Shown here: piece by piece, positions 1 to 8,208 of the stretch | Layout: the number at the start of each line of letters is the position of its first letter | How positions within the stretch are numbered: the first letter of the stretch is position 1 | DNA from: SVTX01 sp045612105 | GTDB lineage: Bacteria > Bacillota > Clostridia > Oscillospirales > CAG-272 | Length of the DNA: 18,229 bases | Direction: 5' to 3' | Assembly: GCA_045612105.1 (NCBI GenBank) | Contig: JAZKYL010000085.1 | Coordinates: 1 to 18,229, forward strand | Translations under genes and position numbers: made by a program | The notes under the pieces: generated by a model | Told to the model about the DNA's origin: nothing | What the model saw: the letters and a program-made list of their open reading frames with translations, nothing else | Databases searched by the model: none

Positions 1-6
1 TTATTT

Positions 7-209
7 GAAACCTTTTAAACAAAAGAGTTTACAATACACTCGAAACACGATAGCAGTGAGGCTTTGATAAAAATCCTCACGGTTTCATAAGATGAAATGG
101 CTACACTTCCAGCCTTTTTTGGGGAAGTTTTTGAAGAGCTCGAGAAACTTTTTTCTAAAAAGTTTCTCGAACGCGTCTCCCCCGCGTCCCCGACAAATCA
201 AAATTTGAA
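7..209 (-). repeat. Left copy of ~205-bp structured intergenic repeat
   Basis: Read on the minus strand, this segment aligns almost end to end with 17962-18166 on the plus strand. The first ~90 bases (TTCAAATTTTGATTTGTCGG through CTTCAAAAACTTCCCC) differ by only one substitution and two single-base indels. The remainder is looser but keeps blocks such as GTAGCCATTT and GCTATCGTGTT. By eye the overall identity is roughly 85 percent. It contains a 14-bp hairpin (140-170) and a second weaker hairpin (8-30). It begins four bases after the stop codon of the uridine-kinase gene and fills the rest of the left end. No coding potential is seen. Whether it is mobile, a terminator or an RNA element cannot be told from one window. 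Confidence 0.8.
140..170. other. Long hairpin in left repeat
   Basis: Perfect 14-bp inverted repeat: TCGAGAAACTTTTT pairs with AAAAAGTTTCTCGA around a 3-base loop (TCT). It lies about 40 bases downstream of the stop of the last gene. It could act as a transcription terminator or barrier, although no U-run follows the stem on the minus strand. The right repeat copy carries the same stem with a different loop. Confidence 0.7.
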
Positions 210-212
210 ATT

Positions 213-1136
213 TTAAACAAACTCCCTATAAAGCGAGTCCTCGCCGATAACGAAGCTCTCGATTCCCACAACGTCCTCGAGAAGTCCAAGTATCTCAAGA
301 CTCTGCTTGTGATGCTTGCTTCCCCACTCGATCTCAGGCAAAACCCTTCTGAGATATGGTGCCAGCACGTTCAATTCGTATGCAAGCGTGGTGTCGATCC
401 GCACGTCGCAACGACCCATATAAGGAAAAATATTTTCTTCCTCGTTGCGTCGCACGCTTCCCCACAATGAAAGTGTAAAATCGGGAGACGCACCTCGGAA
501 GTTGCTGTCGCGCACAAGTCTGCGACAAAGACGAATAAAATCAGGCTCAAATTTCTTGCCGCCGATCTCGATACCGCTCTCGGGACGAACACATAGCACC
601 TTTCCACCGTGATGCTCAATAACCGAAAGTACAGAAGGATAAAGAACCTGTATTCCCTCGAAAAGCAGAACGTCATTATCGTCGAAAGCTATTTCATCCC
701 AACGGCTTCTCGTTCCGCTGACAAAATCAAATATTGGCTTTTTAGCCATTCCTTTCGTAAATATTTCATCAATAAACTGCGCTAACAGCTCTGTATCAAG
801 GGTGTCGGGCGAATCGAAATCAAGCTCCTCCACGCAAGCGTCGGCAAGCATCTCTCTCGAAAAGCAGTCCTTAAAAAAGTCGTCAAGAGAGACGGTAATG
901 ACCCGTTTCTCCTCGTCACCAAGGTGACGAAGCAGCTTTTTCGCCGCCGTGGTCTTCCCCGAGCAGGTAGGTCCCGTAAGACCTAAAACTCTGACGTCAC
1001 CGCCCCCGCAAAGCAAACTTACCGATCTTTCAAGAAGGCGGTCAAACTCCTCGTCGCATTTTTTGATGAAATCCTGATCAATTTTTGCGTGACCCGACAA
1101 ATAATTGCGCTTTTGAATACTTTCGTTCTCTCTCAT
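213..1136 (-). CDS. Uridine kinase / phosphoribulokinase-family nucleoside kinase
   Basis: About 307 aa. The N-terminal half carries a Walker A loop, GPTCSGKT (about residues 55-62), in the context GLTGPTCSGKTT that is typical of the uridine kinase/PRK family. An acidic VSLDDFF segment follows about 30 residues later, as in uridine kinases, and an LLFEGIQVL stretch resembles the family's Walker B-like strand. The likely reaction is ATP-dependent phosphorylation of uridine or cytidine in pyrimidine salvage in the cytoplasm; substrate specificity is inferred. Many clostridial relatives are ~550 aa with an N-terminal TGS/tRNA-synthetase-like part, and this is the short kinase-only form. Start: GGAGG lies 6 bases before the ATG at 1136 but directly abuts the ATG at 1142, so 1136 is preferred. 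It is the last gene of the run, 62 bases after hemZ. Confidence 0.8.
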   Translation of the reverse strand: MRENESIQKRNYLSGHAKIDQDFIKKCDEEFDRLLERSVSLLCGGGDVRVLGLTGPTCSGKTTAAKKLLRHLGDEEKRVITVSLDDFFKDCFSREMLADACVEELDFDSPDTLDTELLAQFIDEIFTKGMAKKPIFDFVSGTRSRWDEIAFDDNDVLLFEGIQVLYPSVLSVIEHHGGKVLCVRPESGIEIGGKKFEPDFIRLCRRLVRDSNFRGASPDFTLSLWGSVRRNEEENIFPYMGRCDVRIDTTLAYELNVLAPYLRRVLPEIEWGSKHHKQSLEILGLLEDVVGIESFVIGEDSLYREFV

Positions 1137-1198
1137 AGGCATCCTCCATCAATTTTCTTTCGAAAAACACCCAAAGAAAGCCGAATTTTCAAAATTTC

Positions 1199-2698
1199 TT
1201 ACACCAAACCGTGCTTGATATAAAACTCACGAGCCGCCGCCAGCTTTTCCTCAGTCTTATCCTCGGCTAAATATTCGTAAGGATATTTTTGATTGAAAAA
1301 TCTCTCAATAGTGCGTTTTTCGCCGTTTTTGGGAGCAAAATCAACGAATTTCGACACCGCACCGGCTCCCGCGGCGAATATCGAATGTATCTCCTCCATC
1401 ATGTAGATGTTGTAGAGTCCCTTTTTACCGTCAAGACAGAAGCCAACGTTTTCGTAGTTACCCACCGTGTTCTTCTGACGGTACATATAATAGGGCTGAT
1501 AACCCTCGTGCTGAGCCTTGATCTGGGAATAGTCAACGCATTTTCCAACGTCGCCTCCGCGCACCGAATATATGTGACTGAAATTCTTGAGGGCATCACT
1601 TGCCTTCTTCACGCTGAAGGTATGTACGGTCACGTTATCGGGACGAAGAGCAATTATCTGATCGTAGGAGCTTGAAAAGCTTGCGAAATTATCACCGGGA
1701 AGACCCGCAATAACGTCGGTATTAATGATCGGTATTCCCGAATTTCTCGCCATATCAAAAGCGCGTAAAAAGTCCTCGGAATTGTGTGAACGACCGATAA
1801 TGCGAAGCACATCGTCGTTAAGGGTCTGGGGATTTACACTGATACGGTTGACTCCGTGAGATACAGCGATCTTCATTTTGCCCTCGGTGATAGTATCGGG
1901 TCTGCCGGCTTCAAGAGTGTACTCCTCAACCGTGGAAACGTCGATATTTTCTTCAACCACCGAAAGTAACCAATCAAGCTGTCCCTCGTCGAGAATAGTG
2001 GGAGTTCCACCGCCAATATATATGGTCTTGACGTTCAGCCCTAGCTCCTTGATCAGGTCAAAATTCTTCTTTATCTCCCTGCCAAGTGCTATAAGATAAT
2101 CGGGTATGGTGGCAAGCAGCTTTTTAGAAGTATATGACACAAATGAGCAATATGCGCACCTTGTGGGACAAAAAGGTATAGAAATATAGACGCTACACGC
2201 CTTCGGATCAGCCTTCGCCACGAATTCTGCCTCATTGATCGCAACCTCTGTGGCAAGTGCCGCCTTTTTGGGTATAACAAAATAGTCGCTGACAAGAGTT
2301 TTCTTAACCCTTGTCTTGCTCATTCCCGCAGAAAACATTTCGGTCGCCACCTTGGAAGGTCGAACACCTACAAGCATTCCCCAGGAAGGCTTGTAGCCTA
2401 TCACCTCGCCGCAGACCGACAGAACCGCGTCACCGACTGCGATCTTTTTGAGTCTGTCGTAAGTAATATCGTCGCGAGTGGGATATATCTTTTCGCAGGA
2501 AGCGAATTTTTCTTCAAGAGTCAGCTCCGCCCTGACCACCACACCGTCCTCGGTCTCTTCAAGGGCCAAGGAAAGCTCGGGTGTGGCTACCTCGGGGTCT
2601 TCCACCGCCTCATTGGAGAACTTCTCTCCCGGGAAAAATATCATACAAAGGGTCTGAACATAATAAGAATTTATGTTGCCGCTTATATTTAACTTCAT
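1199..2698 (-). CDS. hemZ: HemZ-type radical SAM protein (coproporphyrinogen III dehydrogenase-like)
   Basis: 499 aa. An N-terminal domain of ~175 residues precedes a radical SAM core with the cluster motif CPTRCAYC (CX3CX2C, about C177, C181 and C184), followed by the SAM-binding stretch YIGGGTPT. Length and architecture match the HemZ branch of the HemN family (B. subtilis HemZ is ~500 aa) rather than shorter HemW. HemN-type enzymes decarboxylate coproporphyrinogen III oxygen-independently; for HemZ proteins this activity is mostly inferred from homology. No other haem gene is in the window, so the substrate is uncertain. Start: GGAG lies 6 bases before the ATG at 2698, whereas the in-frame ATG at 2710 has no suitable site. 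The leader upstream holds a GC-rich inverted repeat (2712-2769). Confidence 0.82.
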   Translation of the reverse strand: MKLNISGNINSYYVQTLCMIFFPGEKFSNEAVEDPEVATPELSLALEETEDGVVVRAELTLEEKFASCEKIYPTRDDITYDRLKKIAVGDAVLSVCGEVIGYKPSWGMLVGVRPSKVATEMFSAGMSKTRVKKTLVSDYFVIPKKAALATEVAINEAEFVAKADPKACSVYISIPFCPTRCAYCSFVSYTSKKLLATIPDYLIALGREIKKNFDLIKELGLNVKTIYIGGGTPTILDEGQLDWLLSVVEENIDVSTVEEYTLEAGRPDTITEGKMKIAVSHGVNRISVNPQTLNDDVLRIIGRSHNSEDFLRAFDMARNSGIPIINTDVIAGLPGDNFASFSSSYDQIIALRPDNVTVHTFSVKKASDALKNFSHIYSVRGGDVGKCVDYSQIKAQHEGYQPYYMYRQKNTVGNYENVGFCLDGKKGLYNIYMMEEIHSIFAAGAGAVSKFVDFAPKNGEKRTIERFFNQKYPYEYLAEDKTEEKLAAAREFYIKHGLV

Positions 2699-2711
2699 TT
2701 GAATCTCCATT

Positions 2712-2769
2712 CCGCCGCTATGCGGGAACCCCCAAGCTCACCAATTCGCTTCGGGGAACCCCGCGGCGG
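2712..2769. other. GC-rich inverted repeat in the hemZ leader
   Basis: CCGCCGC (2712-2718) pairs with GCGGCGG (2763-2769). The enclosed part holds two near-palindromic blocks, GGGAACCCCC and GGGGAACCCC, which can pair with themselves or each other. The structure ends about 5 bases upstream of the GGAG ribosome-binding site of hemZ, so it could affect translation. It could also simply be another dispersed intergenic repeat. Confidence 0.5.
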
Positions 2770-2786
2770 CACAAATAGTAATCGAT

Positions 2787-2811
2787 GAATTTTGCCGAAA
2801 AGGCAAAATTC
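2787..2811. other. Perfect 10-bp hairpin between dtd and hemZ
   Basis: GAATTTTGCC and GGCAAAATTC flank a 5-base loop (GAAAA on the plus strand). No U-run follows the stem on the minus strand, so it is not a clear intrinsic terminator. The gap 2699-2884 otherwise contains an 8-bp inverted repeat (GCGTGAAA at 2814-2821, TTTCACGC at 2852-2859) and no gene. Confidence 0.5.
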
Positions 2812-2884
2812 GCGCGTGAAACAGTTAAATTACCTATACGTAAGAAGCAACTTTCACGCTGTCCGTCCTTAATTCTTAAGCTGT

Positions 2885-3346
2885 TTAAGCCTTTTTCTTT
2901 TTTAAAACTTCGCTATCCATAACGATGGTAACAGGACCGTTGTTGAGGAGCGAGACCTCCATATGCGCGCCAAACACTCCGCAGCCTACGTGACGAAGCT
3001 CCTCCGCCATAAGTCCCTTGAAATATTCGTAAAGTCTATTTGCCTCCGCAGGAGGAGCAGACTCAAGATAGTCGGGTCGGTTTCCTTTTTTGTAATTTGC
3101 CATAAGAGTAAACTGTGAAATTACCAAAGCCTCGCCGTCAATATCCTTCACCGACAGATTCATCTTGTCGTTCTCATCGGTAAATATTCTCAAATTGCAG
3201 ATCTTCGTAGCAAGAAGTCTTGCGTCCTCCTCGGTGTCGCCCTGAGCAACACCCAAAAGGATCATAAGTCCCTCGCCGCACTCGCCGACGACCTCTCCGT
3301 CAACCTTAACGTTCGCGTTTTTTACTCTCTGTAATACTGCTTTCAT
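2885..3346 (-). CDS. dtd: D-aminoacyl-tRNA deacylase
   Basis: 153 aa, the usual length of DTD. It starts MKAVLQRVKNA like the family and carries both active-site signatures: SQFTL (about residues 78-82) and NNGPVTI near the C-terminus, the Gly-cisPro loop with the conserved Thr. The enzyme hydrolyses D-amino acids (such as D-Tyr) and glycine mischarged on tRNA, acting in the cytoplasm as a translation proofreader. Start: AAGGA lies 7 bases before the ATG at 3346. A longer in-frame reading to 3391 runs into the repeat-like upstream region, lacks family similarity and is rejected. In many Bacillota dtd follows rel directly; here the order is kept but a 223-base repeat-bearing gap separates them. 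Confidence 0.93.
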   Translation of the reverse strand: MKAVLQRVKNANVKVDGEVVGECGEGLMILLGVAQGDTEEDARLLATKICNLRIFTDENDKMNLSVKDIDGEALVISQFTLMANYKKGNRPDYLESAPPAEANRLYEYFKGLMAEELRHVGCGVFGAHMEVSLLNNGPVTIVMDSEVLKKKKA

Positions 3347-3373
3347 TTCTGTGTCCTTGTTTGTATATTTCTT

Positions 3374-3440
3374 GGGGCTTTGCCCCCCCACCCAAAACTT
3401 TTTGAAAAAAGTTTCGGGACTTCAAAAACTTCCACGAAAA
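3374..3440 (+). repeat. Partial, degenerate copy of the intergenic repeat
   Basis: GGGGCTTTGCCCC (3374-3386) is followed by a hairpin (3391-3417; CCC-A-AAACTTTTT against AAAAAGTTT-C-GGG, one mismatch) and then CTTCAAAAACTTCC plus CGAAAA. The hairpin core and CTTCAAAAACTTCC block correspond, in the same order, to those in the repeats at 7-209 and 17962-18166, in the orientation of the right copy. Sequence beyond this core is not clearly shared. Confidence 0.6.
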
Positions 3441-3466
3441 TTATTGTTGTTTCAGTAAATTTTCAA
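3438..3466 (-). promoter_or_regulatory. Weak candidate promoter for dtd
   Basis: On the minus strand TTGAAA (3461-3466), a 17-base spacer and TAATTT (3438-3443) resemble a sigma-A promoter about 90 bases upstream of dtd. The -35 is good and the -10 is poor. Read-through from rel is equally possible. Confidence 0.25.
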
Positions 3467-3521
3467 ATATGTGAACTGTCAGCGTTTCCAAACTATCCTT
3501 CGGGAAGTTCTTTGGAGGTTG

Positions 3522-3548
3522 GGAACCTTTCTTTCGGGGAAAGGTTCC
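3522..3548. other. 10-bp hairpin downstream of rel
   Basis: GGAACCTTTC (3522-3531) pairs with GAAAGGTTCC (3539-3548) around 7 bases. It lies 22 bases after the rel stop. No U-run follows on the minus strand, so terminator function is only possible. It probably belongs to the structured intergenic sequence that fills 3347-3569. Confidence 0.5.
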
Positions 3549-3569
3549 AAAAACGCATCTCCACGCGCC

Positions 3570-5819
3570 TTATGAAAATCCTCGCGCGACGCTCTCCACT
3601 CCGTCAAGCGTTTTCAGTCTTGCAACGATAGAATTGTAATGCTCGATATTCTTGCAGCTTATCTTAAGCGAGATAATACCTCTGCCGTTGGTTCTCTTCT
3701 GGGAATTGACGTGAAGGATCGAAACCTTCATATCGGCAAGTGCTACCGCAACGTCGGCAAGCATACCCACTCTGTCCTCGGTAAAGAGCTGAAGCAGAGC
3801 CTCGTAAACGTTCTTGGGACTTCCCTGCTCGCTTTCTTCCCAATACGCTGGCTTCCACCTCTCGCGGTTATCCTCGTTCTTCATTCCCTCAATTACGTTG
3901 GGACAATCCTTCTTGTGGATCGAAATACCGAATCCCTTGGTAACAAAGCCCACAACGTCGTCGCCCGGCAGAGGGTTACAGCACTTCGCAAACTTGACCA
4001 TGCATCCGCTCTCGCCGTCAACGATAATACCGCTGTTACTCTTGAGATGCTTGGGCTTCTGAGTCGACTGAGCCTTCTGCATAATAGTCTCTTCGGTAAC
4101 GGGAACAGGCTCGGTTTCCTGAACGTTGATCTTCGATATCTCGTCACGAAGCTTGTTTGCGAACTTGTTAAGCGGCAAACCGCCGTAACCGATAGCGTTG
4201 TAAAGGTCGTCGGCACTTGCAAAACCGATCCTCTGCGCCACCGAAGCGACCATCTCAAGTCTCTGCTGTTCGCCGATCTTTATATTGTATTTCTTGAACT
4301 CACCGTCAACGATCGAACGTCCAAGAGAAATATTCTCGGCTCTCGATTCCTTCTTGAACCACTGTCTGATCTTCGATCTCGCCTCACTGGTCTTAACTAT
4401 ATTCAGCCAGTCGCGGCTGGGACCTCTTGTGGTCGAAGAGGTAATGACCTCAACGATCTCACCGTTCTGAACCGTGCGGTCGATAGGAACGATCATACCG
4501 TTGATCTTCGCGCCGATCATCTTGTTACCTACAGCCGAGTGAATGGCATAAGCAAAGTCGATGACCGTCGCACCCTGAGGAAGCGGAATAATGTCGCCCT
4601 TGGGAGTGAAGGCAAAGACCTCGTCGTGGAATATGTCGGTCTTAAGCGCCTGCATAAACTCCTCGGGATCGCGGGTTCCGTCCTCGGTTTCGATAAGACG
4701 CGAGATCCACTCAAGCTTCTTGTCCATATCCTCCTTTGAGGATGCGCCCGACTTGTATTTCCAGTGCGCCGCGATACCGTACTCCGCAATATGATGCATC
4801 TCTCTCGTTCTGATCTGAACCTCGAAGGGTATTCCCTCGCGTCCTATAACCGTAGTGTGAAGCGAGCGGTACATATTGGGCTTCGGTGTGGAAATATAGT
4901 CCTTGAGACGACCGGGGATCGAGTTGAACATCTCGTGAATGATACCCAGTACGCTGTAACACTCAAGCTCGGTCTCAACGATAACTCGAAGCGCGTAAAA
5001 ATCGTAGATCTCGTCAAAGCTCTTGTTCTGGTTGTACATCTTCTTGTACACACTGTAGACCGTCTTGATTCGACCCTCAAGATAGAAGTTTATCTCATTC
5101 TCCGTCAGCTTTTCGGAAATAACAGACCTTATCTGCTCAATAAGATTCAAGCTCTTGCCGTACTTGCTCTCAATGTCGCTTCTTACCTCATTGTAGCCAA
5201 TGGGGTCAAGGTGCTGAAGACCGAGATTCTCCAGTTCTTGCTTGATCTTTTGCATACCGAGACGGTGAGCGAGCGGCGCGTAAACGTGCATGGTTTCAAG
5301 AGCCGTAAGACGTCTTTTGTGCTCAGCCTTCGCGTCAAGGGTACGCATATTGTGAAGTCTGTCGCAAAGCTTGATAAAGATAACGCGCACGTCCTTCGCC
5401 ATAGCAAGCAGCATCTTACGAAGGTTTTCTATATGCTGTTCTTCCTTGTCCTCGATCTCAAGAGACACAAGCTTGGTAAGACCGTCAACCAAAAGTGCCA
5501 CGTCACTTCCAAAGAGCTTCTGTATTTCCTTAAGATCGGTCTTGTCGGAGCAGTCCTCCACCGTGTCGTGAAGAAGTGCCGCGCAGATAGAATCGGTATC
5601 AAGCTCAAGTCCCGCAACGATCTCCGCCACCGCCAAGGGGTGTGAGATGTAGGGCTCACCGCTTGCGCGGAACTGACCCAAGTGAAGCTCCGCCGCGTAG
5701 TCGTATGCCCTCTGAATCTTCTCAAGATCGTATTTTTTACCGGTTATCTTCAGAAGATCGATCAGTCTTTTTGCGGTAAAATCATTGTGATTTACCGCGG
5801 AATTAGTAGTGTTGTCCAT
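3570..5819 (-). CDS. rel: Bifunctional (p)ppGpp synthetase/hydrolase Rel
   Basis: 749 aa, full length for a long RSH protein. The N-terminal HD hydrolase domain shows HDTVED (about residues 84-89). The synthetase domain (about 235-360) contains RLKD, the RxKD form found in bifunctional Rel rather than the ExDD of RelA, followed by YISTPKPNMYRSLHT. A TGS domain spans about 400-465, a Cys-rich CCNPLPGDD segment and conserved HKKDCP follow, and an ACT domain ends the protein. It makes and degrades (p)ppGpp in response to stalled ribosomes and starvation. Start is ambiguous: GGAGG lies 1 base before an ATG at 5831 and 13 bases before the ATG at 5819; neither spacing is ideal and the protein differs by only four residues. 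It follows recJ after 86 bases and is followed by dtd, an order common in Bacillota. Confidence 0.95.
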   Translation of the reverse strand: MDNTTNSAVNHNDFTAKRLIDLLKITGKKYDLEKIQRAYDYAAELHLGQFRASGEPYISHPLAVAEIVAGLELDTDSICAALLHDTVEDCSDKTDLKEIQKLFGSDVALLVDGLTKLVSLEIEDKEEQHIENLRKMLLAMAKDVRVIFIKLCDRLHNMRTLDAKAEHKRRLTALETMHVYAPLAHRLGMQKIKQELENLGLQHLDPIGYNEVRSDIESKYGKSLNLIEQIRSVISEKLTENEINFYLEGRIKTVYSVYKKMYNQNKSFDEIYDFYALRVIVETELECYSVLGIIHEMFNSIPGRLKDYISTPKPNMYRSLHTTVIGREGIPFEVQIRTREMHHIAEYGIAAHWKYKSGASSKEDMDKKLEWISRLIETEDGTRDPEEFMQALKTDIFHDEVFAFTPKGDIIPLPQGATVIDFAYAIHSAVGNKMIGAKINGMIVPIDRTVQNGEIVEVITSSTTRGPSRDWLNIVKTSEARSKIRQWFKKESRAENISLGRSIVDGEFKKYNIKIGEQQRLEMVASVAQRIGFASADDLYNAIGYGGLPLNKFANKLRDEISKINVQETEPVPVTEETIMQKAQSTQKPKHLKSNSGIIVDGESGCMVKFAKCCNPLPGDDVVGFVTKGFGISIHKKDCPNVIEGMKNEDNRERWKPAYWEESEQGSPKNVYEALLQLFTEDRVGMLADVAVALADMKVSILHVNSQKRTNGRGIISLKISCKNIEHYNSIVARLKTLDGVESVARGFS

Positions 5820-5905
5820 AAAATTACCCATTCCTCCGTCACTATTGCAACAGAGTAAAAAATTTTGTCCTTTTCTGTAGCTTTAGCAACAGAAAAAATG
5901 ATTTA

Positions 5906-8125
5906 TCAGTCTCCGCACTGACCGCAAAGACGGCGGTAGGTCTCGGAGCTCTCAATATTTGTCTTTGCCGCGTTTTGATAAATCTCAACCGAAAAGGTAT
6001 CCGCGCTCTTCTCTCCGACCTCGCAAACTCGAATGTCGTCAAGTATGTTTAACGCAAATCGCAGCTTTATGTAGTTTACGCTTCTGTTGCACACCTCGTG
6101 CAGCATCGAGCGAAGCATTCTGTAGGAAAACGATGTGTGACCGCTGAGGTTTTCACGTCGGATAAGCTTGTAGATCTCGGCAATATCGCTTCTGGTGGGA
6201 AGAATATCCTCGTCACCCGAAAAAGCCGCTCCGTCACATATCTCCTTGTATCTCGCCTCATCGCTATCGTATTCACTGAGACAGTCTCCCGAAAGCTTTA
6301 TGTCCTGAACCACAAGCTGAACCGAGGTCTGTCCTCTGTACTCGTTAACGTTTATCTGGCAGAGCAGATCTATCCGCTCACCGGGATAAAACTCAATATT
6401 TGAAGCAGGCGTACCAAAGTAAACCGCCTGAAGATTTCTGTCTCCGCTCTCCAAAAGCAGCTTTGAATGCTTTCCAGAGCCCATAGAGATTATCTTGTTG
6501 ACCGTAAGCCCCTTAACAAGAAATACAGGAGTGGGATTTGCAACACCAAAGGGCTCCAAAGTGCTTATCTCGTTAGCTAACGAAATGTCTATCTCATCAG
6601 AAGCAAGCTCGCAATCGGCAACGTATCTTATGCAGGAAAGATCCTCCGTAAGATGCTCCCTCGCGTAATCGTTGATCCTCTTTTTAAACTCATCGATATT
6701 GCAACGCATGACCGTAAGTCCGGCAGCCAGCTCGTGTCCGCCGAAACGAACAAGCAGATCCTTGCAATGATCAAGCGCGTCAACAAGATTCATACCCTTG
6801 ATGCTTCTTCCCGAGCCCTTGCCCATATCGTCAAGACTCGCATATCCCTTGGTCGCTCCGTCAAAAGAGATAAGGATCGAGGGCAGACCGTATTTTTCGG
6901 TAATTCTCGATGAAACTATACCGATAATACCCTGCTGCCAGTGGTCGTCGTCGAGAACGATCACTCTGTCGTTTTCAAAGTCGTGAGTCTCCTCAATAGT
7001 CTTGTAAGCCGCCTCGGCAATAGCGTTCTCTTCCTTTTGACGGCGAAGATTTATCTCGCAAAGCTCCTGCGCCTTCTCAGAGGCAACGTATGGGTCGGAT
7101 GAAAGCAAAAGCTCAACCGCCTTTTCGGCGCTGCTTATTCTGCCCGCCGCGTTGATCCTGGGAGCTAATGCAAAACCGATAAATCCCGCGTTTATCTTTC
7201 TTTTTCTCGCCCCCGCACTCTCGCTGACCGCCGCTCTCGCGCCCGTCTGAGGATTGCTTGCAGCCTCAATAAGAGCCGCCAGTCCCTCTCTCTCGGTCTC
7301 GGAAAGCGAAGCAAGACCGCGTTTAACAATAATTCTATTTTCGTCTATAAGGGGCATAACGTCGGCAACCGTACCGATAGCGGCAAGGTCGGCATATTCG
7401 TTGAATACCTTTTCAACGCTCGCCCTGATCGATTCCTTATCACTGCCCACACATTTTTTGCAGCGCATGATCTCATAAGCGCAAACCAACTTGAATACAA
7501 CGCCAACACCCGCAAGCTCCTTGAAAGGATAAGGGCAGTCGGGTCTGTGAGGGTTAACTATGGCGCAGGCTACGGGAAGCTCACCGTGGCACTCGTGGTG
7601 GTCGGTTATGACCATCTCAATACCAAGACCCGCGGCATATTCCGCCTCATCGTTGGCGGTAATACCCGTGTCAACGGTAACAATAAGCTTGGTTCCCTTT
7701 TCCTTCAAGGCATCAAGCGACATTTCTGAAAGACCGTAGCCCTCTTTGCTTCTTGACGGAATATAATAATCCACGTCAGCGCCAAGGCTCTTCAGGTAAA
7801 GATAGATAAGCGTCACTGCGGTGACTCCGTCCACGTCATAATCTCCGTAAACAGTGATCCTCTCACCCGACTCGATCGCGGCTGAAATTCTCTCTACCGC
7901 CTTGTCCATATCCTTCATCAGATAGGGATCGTGAAGACCGATCACAGTGGGATCCAGAAAATTCGCTACCGAACTGCTGTCTGCATACCCTCGGTTGTAT
8001 ATCAGCTTTGCGGACACCTCCGATACGCCCTGCTCACAGGCAATAGCGCGCACTATGTCGTCCGCCTCCCTGTTTCCCGGTGTGTACCTGAGTGACCACA
8101 CCTTCTTTTTCTCATTAAAACTCAT
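5906..8125 (-). CDS. recJ: Single-stranded-DNA-specific exonuclease RecJ
   Basis: 739 aa. The DHH phosphoesterase domain shows DYDVDG (about residues 95-100), DTG (152-154) and TDHH (174-177), which supply the metal-binding aspartates and histidines. A DHHA1 domain with WQQGIIGIVSSR and the RFGGH motif follows, then an OB-fold-like region and a C-terminal extension. RecJ is a 5'-3' ssDNA exonuclease of recombination and mismatch/base-excision repair, acting in the cytoplasm. Start: GGAG lies 6 bases upstream of the ATG at 8125. The longer reading to 8212 would translate the spacer hairpin after the upstream gene and is rejected. The gene sits between the COG2509 gene (83 bases upstream) and rel; recJ next to rel is a common Bacillota arrangement. 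Confidence 0.93.
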   Translation of the reverse strand: MSFNEKKKVWSLRYTPGNREADDIVRAIACEQGVSEVSAKLIYNRGYADSSSVANFLDPTVIGLHDPYLMKDMDKAVERISAAIESGERITVYGDYDVDGVTAVTLIYLYLKSLGADVDYYIPSRSKEGYGLSEMSLDALKEKGTKLIVTVDTGITANDEAEYAAGLGIEMVITDHHECHGELPVACAIVNPHRPDCPYPFKELAGVGVVFKLVCAYEIMRCKKCVGSDKESIRASVEKVFNEYADLAAIGTVADVMPLIDENRIIVKRGLASLSETEREGLAALIEAASNPQTGARAAVSESAGARKRKINAGFIGFALAPRINAAGRISSAEKAVELLLSSDPYVASEKAQELCEINLRRQKEENAIAEAAYKTIEETHDFENDRVIVLDDDHWQQGIIGIVSSRITEKYGLPSILISFDGATKGYASLDDMGKGSGRSIKGMNLVDALDHCKDLLVRFGGHELAAGLTVMRCNIDEFKKRINDYAREHLTEDLSCIRYVADCELASDEIDISLANEISTLEPFGVANPTPVFLVKGLTVNKIISMGSGKHSKLLLESGDRNLQAVYFGTPASNIEFYPGERIDLLCQINVNEYRGQTSVQLVVQDIKLSGDCLSEYDSDEARYKEICDGAAFSGDEDILPTRSDIAEIYKLIRRENLSGHTSFSYRMLRSMLHEVCNRSVNYIKLRFALNILDDIRVCEVGEKSADTFSVEIYQNAAKTNIESSETYRRLCGQCGD

Positions 8126-8173
8126 CGTAATCTCCAAATTTATATAACAAATATTTTTTTCAAATTCAATTTT

Positions 8174-8206
8174 GTATATGCCCCCTCCCCAAGAGAAGGC
8201 ATATAC
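8174..8206. other. Hairpin between the COG2509 gene and recJ
   Basis: GTATATGCC (8174-8182) pairs with GGCATATAC (8198-8206), 9 bp with a 15-base loop. It starts two bases after the stop codon of the upstream gene. What follows on the minus strand is AAAATTG rather than a U-run, so it looks more like an mRNA-stability or partial-attenuation element inside the operon than a full terminator. Confidence 0.45.
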
Positions 8207-8208
8207 CG

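Noticed and set aside
3639..4739. 366-codon plus-strand open frame opposite rel
   Set aside because: Antisense shadow of a strongly conserved gene; no ribosome-binding site or family resemblance seen.
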